A stretch of DNA of 64,000 nt, from positions 14,646,798-14,710,797 of the forward strand of contig NC_054084.1 of assembly GCF_017562075.2 (NCBI RefSeq). The letters are read 5' to 3'. Below the pieces are notes generated by a model. The model was not told where the DNA came from. It saw only the letters and a program-made list of their open reading frames with translations, and made no database searches. The DNA is from Anopheles merus. Lineage: Eukaryota; Arthropoda; Insecta; Diptera; Culicidae. Of this stretch, positions 36,801 through 45,800 are shown in pieces (positions within the stretch are counted from its first letter, which is position 1; each line of letters starts with the position of its first letter). A program made the position numbers and the translations under genes.

Positions 36801-39800
36801 TTCACCCTCCGATGGGGGCTGTAAAGATAGAGAGAGAGAGAGAGTGGGAGGTGTGAGGAGGAAAAACGGGAAAACGAGCCCGGTTAGCATGATTACAATG
36901 TTCACTCGAAAGAAGCGATACCATCGTCGATATGTCGACGAACGAACGAACGGACGAACGTTCTGTTTGAAAAGAAAGGAAGTTCACAGAATCAAAAGGT
37001 GTGGAAAGAACGAACGACCGGGTCACCGAGGTGGTAGCAAGGGAACAATAATTTTCAACCCCTCCCAGGCTGTAGGAGCCCGGTCACACAGGTCAAACCG
37101 GTGTGGTGCTGGGTCAACCCGATATTTGCCACTGCTGCAAACCCGGTAGCAGCAGGTGGTGATGGGAATAAATCTTGCCTCAAACTTGACACCTTTGCTA
37201 TCCGGGATTTTCTTTATTTTTTTATTATATTTTTGTCTTCATCCACCACTTGAACTCTGCTGCTTTGCTGGGTGGGGATTTTCTTCTACCCGAGGCGCTG
37301 AAAGTCGCGAAGGCACAAAACGATAAAACTGTCCAATTAACAGTGAATTGGTGGGAGACCGTTAGTTGTAGTTGAAATGAAACAAAGGTAAAGCAAATGC
37401 AGTGCAGGAGATTACTATACTAGCGCAAGGAATATGTATTTGTACGTTAAAGTCATTGTAAATTGTGCTGAAAACGAATTGCCATTAACTTTAGTTTGTT
37501 GTACGCGCATCAACGATAACAATTTCTAGCTATGCTGTTTATATTTAATCTCAAACTATCCTAGAATTATAGGACCATGGCACAATAGCGTAAGGCTACA
37601 CATCAAAATTACAATAAATAGTGACTTTTGTTATCAAAAATTGCACATAACAAGCTGGCATAACAGAACGAGTAGTTCATTAGTAGTGGTGTTCATTTAT
37701 CTCTGTTACAGCTATATTTATTGTGGATATTATACATTTGCTACTTGAGGCGCACACGACAGCAACGTATTCTGTGTCTGAATCCAATACAAACCATTGA
37801 AAAGGTTCCCAATCGCCTAACATTTTCTTGAACTGCTTCTATGAACTCTACTCTTTCTAGTTGTTCTAGTTAAAGAAGTAAGTAGGTAAGTAAATGCAGA
37901 GCTGTAACAGCAGCCTCGATTTAAAAACCGTGAAATCCGCATCAAGCCGTTTGAAATCCGCAGCAAGATTTACAAATCCGTGCAAATACGAAAGCACACT
38001 TATAGATTTATTGAATATTGATAATGTTGCGAAAACAACTCCGTCGGCTCTTCGGCGGCAGCGGACAGCAAATTATCGACCGTTTTTACCAAGGTATGAT
38101 CTTGACTTTATTAAACACGGGATCGACCGATTTGTACTGTACAGCGCCTATCACAACTATATTCACAGTCGTTATTCCCGATTAGAGGAAAATCCGTAAG
38201 AGATAGATAAAAACAGTGAATTTATGTGTTGTGGAGAGTACTATTTCACATCTTTGTATATTTTTTTCAAATTTGTTAAAACATTTTCACACGACTTATT
38301 ACGAAAAAAAAACAAATTTATGGTCCTTCCATAACTATAAAAACACTTCGAAAAACAGGTTTTTTGTGCTAACTTATGCATTTAAAAATCGTTCAAAAAT
38401 GTAAATAACATAGTCTAGAAAGGATTTACAGAAAAAATGTTTTAAACAATTTTTAAAAAGTGTTTTTATTAACTTTTTAAAATGTTTTATAAGTTTTATA
38501 AGAGTAAAAATCAAAATATAATTTTAAAAATTAAAAAAAATCATAATATAATTTTAAAAATTGTTAAAAAATAATAAATAAATAAATAATTTTTCCCCTG
38601 CAATGATTGTTTTGAATATGCAAACCAAAGTATGTAAAAAGATTTTAAACTATTATTTTGAAATTGCCACGAGAACCTTATCAATCTAGTGTACAACGGC
38701 TTAAAACTGATCCGATCAAACAGAAGCGACACAAAAACCTCAACAACGCATTTTTAGCAGCATCTAAATATTTGCTGCTATTGCATACATAGTTAAGGAA
38801 TGTAATCCTAGCCTGATATTGCCTTCCTCCCACCACCCACTTTCCCATCGATGTTCTCTTAGATCGCTACAAAGGCGCCCTTTGTCTTCCTACCCCTTTA
38901 TATTCGTTTACTTCTTCTTGGGGCCATACTATTCTGCCAGAATTGTTAGAGATGTATATCAAAAAGTATGGTTCTAATTTTATGAGCGGCTAGAAAACTG
39001 TGAAACAATGTAAAAAAGAAAAAGTTAAAAAAAAACACCATGATATTTGATATTTGAATAACGGCTTTGCATTTTTAGTGCAATAAATTGTTATATTTTA
39101 ATTTGGAATTCCTAAAGAGATTTATCCTGCTTGTTCCTCGAATCCACACATTATTCCTTACAACTGTTTGGAAATTCTTTTCTCCTGTACCATTTACATC
39201 AAAATACTGTGGAACTCCTCGTAATGAGTTTAACTCACTTGTAATACGAAAAACTCGTTATGCGGGAGGCTCTTTTTCATGTGCATATAGTATGAAAAGT
39301 GAAATAATCGGTTCCTGGACCGCAAATGTGCTTTGAATACACATGACGCATAAGATAAATTAACTGATCATAAAAACATTATTAAAATATTTTTATGATG
39401 ACAAAAATACTGTCAAGTGCTTTTGGGTTCAGTCCAAATTAGATATCAAATGCAGAAAGGATGTAGTAAGTTGTAAATAATGTAAAAATTTAAAAAAATA
39501 TACCATTTCATTAGTTTACTTTTTAATAGCATTATCCAGATCTTTCGAGGTTAATACAAAGAATGAAACAGAATGAAAAAATGGAGACGAATTATGTTAT
39601 TAACGATTCAACTAATTATTGAAAGATGGAATGAACGCAAACGCACGTTGCCGAATTCGCTTGATTAAAAAAAACATTCCTTAGACATTTAAAATTCCTT
39701 GAATTCCTAAGATATTAAAAAAAACACAGCCATTCACAACGCAAACAATATAAATATGCAAAAAAGCTTTTAAAAAATGCTACAACAGTCTGCCTCACAC

Positions 39801-42800
39801 GAAAACTATTACCGATATTCCCTTAATTGACTAACTTTTGCTAGCGTTTAGCGAAAAAATTTAAAAACACAGAAACAAATGAGACAGAGTTGGAAAGGCG
39901 GCAAAAAAGAATTGTGCGCACCACGCGCAACCAGCGCACAGCGTGCTGTTGCCGATGCACGCGACACTCGTTGCTATGTATTTATGCGCATAAAATTTCA
40001 CATTCATGCCAGGCAGCACATATTGATGCGGGACGAGTTCGGTGTATCGCATTTGCTAAAACGTTTGGCGCATTTGCTTTGGTTTTAATAAAATAAAGGA
40101 TAGCACAGTGCGGAAGCTACGGATTCTAGGACACGGATGGAGTCGTTCGAACGTTTACGCTTACTTCCGTTCCGCTTTGCGAAATGGATGGTGCGGCAAA
40201 AAAGCTATCTCCCATTTGTAAGAGCACACTGTTGTGAAGACGATGAAATGACGAGCGGAGCAAAAAAAAAACGCCGAGATCACTTTGAATCATTCGAGCA
40301 TACATTTCTGCACCATTTGACGCTTTACTGGTCGGTTAAAGAGAGCCAAAGAGGATTGGCGATTGGTAGCGAACTGCAACTGGAAACAATCACTCTCGCG
40401 CGCGCGGCATGTACTGCTGTGGGAAATGGTCTGCAATGGAACGACTGTGTAGGGAAATCACAAACATACGAAGCTGGACTGCTTTGTCCGGCCGCTTAGA
40501 GGAAGGAACAACGAAATCTCCTCCACCCAAGCCATGCCACCTCCGAAGGGAGCTCTCAGGCTCGATCAACCAAATTGAGTTGTATTTATAGAAAGCCGGC
40601 AAAGTTCTTGCCGACTGCTCGATGGGTGGACGGAAAAGAAGCGAAATGATGTTGACTTGTGCCACGCGACATGATGACATTTAATGGGCAAAGAGACAAA
40701 AGGCCAACCGGGGGAATCACCGACCGGACCAATCAGGAAATTATCGGACCAACGGCAAACGATAAATGAATGTCTGAATCCGGCTGCTGGTGTGTCTCGC
40801 CCCGGTCAACAGCATTATTCCGATCCTCGTGGATGGCAAATGAAGGGAGACAGGGGAAGAAAAACGACAAAAAGCAAAACAATAATGACCACCCCCACGT
40901 GGATGGTAAATAGAGAAGAAGCAAACACACACACACACACACGATGATAGCGAAAGGATCAAGGTTCGCTGATTGCTTAACGCTAGATTAAACACTAATT
41001 GTGGTGATTCATTAAATAAATTTGCTTTTCAAATCACCGGCGGCCACTGGCCGGAGCAGCGGCAGACACCAAGTACGAACCGAAGAAAGCAACTACTGTT
41101 CGCCTTGCTCCTCTTACTTACCTGATCGCCCATCCCGGTGATGATGGGTGTATTCCAGTAGTCGGCCAGCTGGGCGACGGGCTCGAGCGCAAAGGCACAG
41201 GCCGGCCCGATGAACGCGATCACGCCATGCTTGAAGTGCAAATCGGCCGCCAGTCCGGGTGATTTGGAGCCGGAGCAGGTGGCATAGCTGGAACGGGTAG
41301 CGGGGAGAAAGCACGGGCTGTAATTGATATTCATTTCCAAATCGGGGCAGCAAAGGGAGTTGGTGTTGTAGGGAGAAGGAATTGATTCTTAATGGATATG
41401 ACATTAAAATGCTCAAAAAAGTAATGCAAAAAGTCAGGTAGAGATAAAACACAAACTGAGAGATTTGATCGTGTTGTGTTAGTAGATGTTTTGTAATTCA
41501 TGTTTCATTATGTTCAACAATATAGAAAAAAAGTGGTTAAATGGTGTAATGAAGTGATTCTCACTGATTCTGGATGTCTGACATACCGTCTAAGCTATCG
41601 TGAATTGCTTTCAGAGTTGGATTTATCCATATCGGGGTCCTAAGCGAGGGATCGAAATAGGTTTACTCCAAAATTCCCTAAAATGTATCATTATCGAGTC
41701 GGACTCGTGTTACATTAGTCAACTCGTACAACTTAATAACATGCCCGTCATGAGTTCAAGCCCCGAATGAACCTTGCCGCCCCATACGTAGGACGATCAG
41801 TACAAAGTATGGGTAGCTTAGTACAAACGAGTTTGTAGCTTAGTACAAACGAGACCATCGACTATCCTGCTATGGGGGGAAATCAAAAAGTCACCGAAAG
41901 CCAAGCCCACAAGTGGTACACGCAGCAGGCCTTGACCGACAACGGTTGTTGAGCCAAAACAAGAAGAAGAAGTGTCAATAGCGAGGATTACATTACATTA
42001 CATTATTATTACACATTACACTGGTCGCATTTTTATGAATATCTTTTTAAAAATACCAAAAACATAATCCTCCATTCGCTGAGGATTCATTCTTTTGTGG
42101 CCGTTTATATGGCAGTTATTACATCATTTTAATGATATCAGAAGTCGTTTCCGCATTTGGTAATTTTTCTAAGTAAAGAGTTATATGGAAATGAATCAAA
42201 CAATAAAATGGAAAACTGTCGCTCCAAATTTCAGTACTGATTTAGTTGAAATCTTCCTTGATTCAGTTGCCCTAACCTTGACCAATTTGACCACTGTAAC
42301 AACCAATTGACAATTGGTCTAGTACAGGGCTCTCCAAACCCTAGAACTGGAACTTTTTAGGATCGCAGACCACTTGGCTTTGAAAATACGTATTTCGCAG
42401 CCCACATCTATTGAGGGCATACATTTTATATACTTAGTACAAAGGTTTCAATCCAAGTTATATTTAAATTATCTTCCAGACGTGCCTGTTCGAAATTGAA
42501 TCTTGATTGTGGGAAAACAATAATTGCACGATATGCATCGTAATAAGATTTTCTTTTAAACAAAAATGTTTTCCCATACCACTTCTGTTAACGCCACGGA
42601 CCCCACAGGTTGGAGACACCTGATCTCGTACACCTAAAAAACATATTTGTCTTACGAAAAAACGAATTTTTATCATTTGTACTTTTGTATGTCCAAAGAA
42701 GATTTAGCCATTAAATGTTTTGTCCAATCATGTATATAAGAGGTCAAAGCCACGGCTGAAAGTTTGTGTGATTTCATGTTTCACATATACAAAAAACAAT

Positions 42801-45800
42801 TGCTTGAAATCCAATTGTCGGACTTTGATCCTCCCATACTTGTTTATTGTTAGTCTTGTCGTCCTTGCCATCGAAACCATCGACAGAGTTCTTAAAACAA
42901 ATTAAATTAAACGTCCCAGGGGCTTCTTTATGCATTATTGTCACGTTTTATTGTTCATATGGAAGAGTGCAAAAGTATGCAAATTTTGTCTAGGCCTTCA
43001 AAAATTATCTTCAAAGGTTTTTTGGACTAATTAGTAGTACTTATGTTAGGTACTTATATTTTTAACAATTTGGAGAGATTTTTTAAGACTTTCGTATGAT
43101 GTGTGTCGATTTTAAAAATAAAAAAATATCTTTCAGTAATTTTCTTTTGGAACTAGCTGGCTATCTACATAAGACTTGTTGTAATCCATGTATGTAAAAT
43201 TGTTAACGAACTTTCATTGTTTCTTACTAAAGAATATGAAGAACAATGATACGGGAGACATTACCTCTATCCATTTTTATTAATTGAGCTTTTAAGTTTT
43301 TTATTCAAAATGTTGGAATCATTGTAAAGAGAGGTTGATGAAAACTCAATTACGAAAACTAGTGTTTGAAAATGCTTTATAATTTAGATATTTATAGCTA
43401 AATACGTTCTGCTTAATATTCTTAATATGAAGCTATAAAACAGTTGTGGTCTTCCTGTGCAATGGTTTTAAGATCATACAAGTTATTAATTTTCATTCCA
43501 AGATGTACAACTTTCAGTTTTTTCTTTGTAAAAAAAAATCGTATCAAAAACATTCTAATGTATGGAAACCAAGATGCCACCACTCTGATACAGCTCAAAG
43601 TATCCACCCAATGGCCCACTGTTAGTATCTACGGCAGGGTGACATTCGTGGACAGCAATAAACAGTACAATATAAAACCCACCCAAAAACCCTTGAGGTC
43701 AAATTATCACTCGATTAAAGGCGAGGCGAAAATGAACAAACGAACAGCAGATAAAATTTGGAAAACAGTATCCCGGCGAGTTGGACTCTCTTTCGACTGA
43801 CCATTGGCACGGTTCAGTGCCCGTGGGCCCTGTTGTTCCAAAACTTGGGGCGCACACGGTTTTGATTAGGGTGCTTCGGCCAACGTGTGTCAGCTGGCCA
43901 AAGTGTTTGCATACTTCGCGGTCCTGACACGCAAAGTATCACAAAGCACAAGGCCAAGGGTTGCAGAAAAAAGGCGACCCTTTCATATATTTTTTTTCCC
44001 CACGGTTCCTTTATATTCGCGCCGACAAATTGACTTTTCTTTTCTAATCTTGCCCGTCATGATGACACAACCACGCACGCACGGCCTGGCGCCATATTAT
44101 TTCGGAACTGTGGACTGTGAGTGTGGAACCGGGCGAACAAAAAGGCTAAACGACGACATATAATTTACATAAGTATGCTTATTTACTCGACACTTCCATT
44201 CAGGTGCTCCACGCACGATGACCTACAACTGTCCAGCCAGGAGCCAGGGGAGCAGGGAGGAGAACCCATTTGAAGGACATTTCGGGGACAGCGGCGTTAG
44301 AAAAACATGGCGAGAAAGTACACCGAAGCAAAGCCCTCTACATGAAGCACGTTAAGACGCGTGTGATGGCATGCAAGCAAAAGAGCTGCCCCATTTGGCA
44401 GTGGCCGCGTAACCTCGGGATGCGGGAAGATTGGACAAGATGTGCTAACCCTCAGCTAGGTTCTTAGCTATAACCTGTCAACATGCCGGCAGCGGGGGAA
44501 CGAAGAAGGATACCGTTTTCACCGGTACAAACCACCGGTGGTGGTGGTTGTGGTGTTTGGTGGTGGTATTTACTCATTACAAACAGCTCACGTTCGGCGC
44601 ACGTGGTACGTGGTCTGCCGTGGATGCCGAAGGCTTGTTGCATGTGAACGTTTCGGCACGTCGACAAGTACCAATCTAACCGCCAGTCGCTGTAGATGCC
44701 TCTAACAAGAAAGGGGAAATAAACAAAAATCCCAACCATAAACACCCTACATCTGGGGGAGGAATGTGAGCTATCTTGATTGGGACGCGTCCGGCTACGT
44801 GTTGATTTGGTGCGACGCAATGAAACTGTTTTGAGATTTGCGAAATTTGCATAATGCTTGGAATTGTAGGAGCAGAGGGAGGGTGAAGGGAGCTCCTGAT
44901 AACTCTGAGGATGAATTATTGCGTAAATATGATTGAATCTAGCACAAACTGAAGGAGTTTAAAGTAATATTCAATGATGTGACAAACAATCTGTGCAATC
45001 AACTGTGCAATTGCTCTAACGGAAGCATTCAAAAAATATCATAAATTTTGCATGAAAGAAACGCTTTCTTAAAAGATTCTGGGAATTGTTAAAATCGATG
45101 TGGCTACTTACAAAAAAATATCATTACCAGTTAATTTTTCCTGCCCAGGACAACTATATGGGAGAATGTGTTAAAAAGTGTTGAAAAAGCCTTCCCCATT
45201 TATCGGATATGGTAAATTAGGCATTTATGACATCCTTTCCAGAGCAAGGCCATGAGATAAAGGTTGGGCTTGGATCAGATTTGATTGTACCTGATACCGG
45301 AGGATCGAGCAAAAAAAAAAGTTGTAGAAAATTGCCTACAGTAGTTTGCAGAGCTCATAATATGGCCCCTGAACCCTAAACTGGGAGGATAGAGCAAAAT
45401 GTACATTTTTGTCCAAAAAAAAAGGGTCTGTTGGAACTAGTTATGGACTGGACATAAAACTATCACCCTTTAAATGGGTTTGATTGTTGTGGTTAAAAAA
45501 GTCGGAGTCAGAGTGACCCCCGATAATGAGATCGGGACGGTCTCGTTACGGCTCGGATACTATTATTAGCATGTAGTGGTCAGAACGGTATCTACTAGGT
45601 CACCAAGGTCACTAAGAGATGTTTAAATAAGTCCACCAACCCTAGGCGTTTCGAATGCATAGTTTTTATGACAAAATTAATGTCAATTGCTTGATAACTT
45701 GTTTCTAAGCCCATTAACTACTTTTGTACATCATCAGAATGGTAAGCAAAGACAATGTTTAATATAATCACCTAGTTTTATAAAATCATAAAAATTTTAA

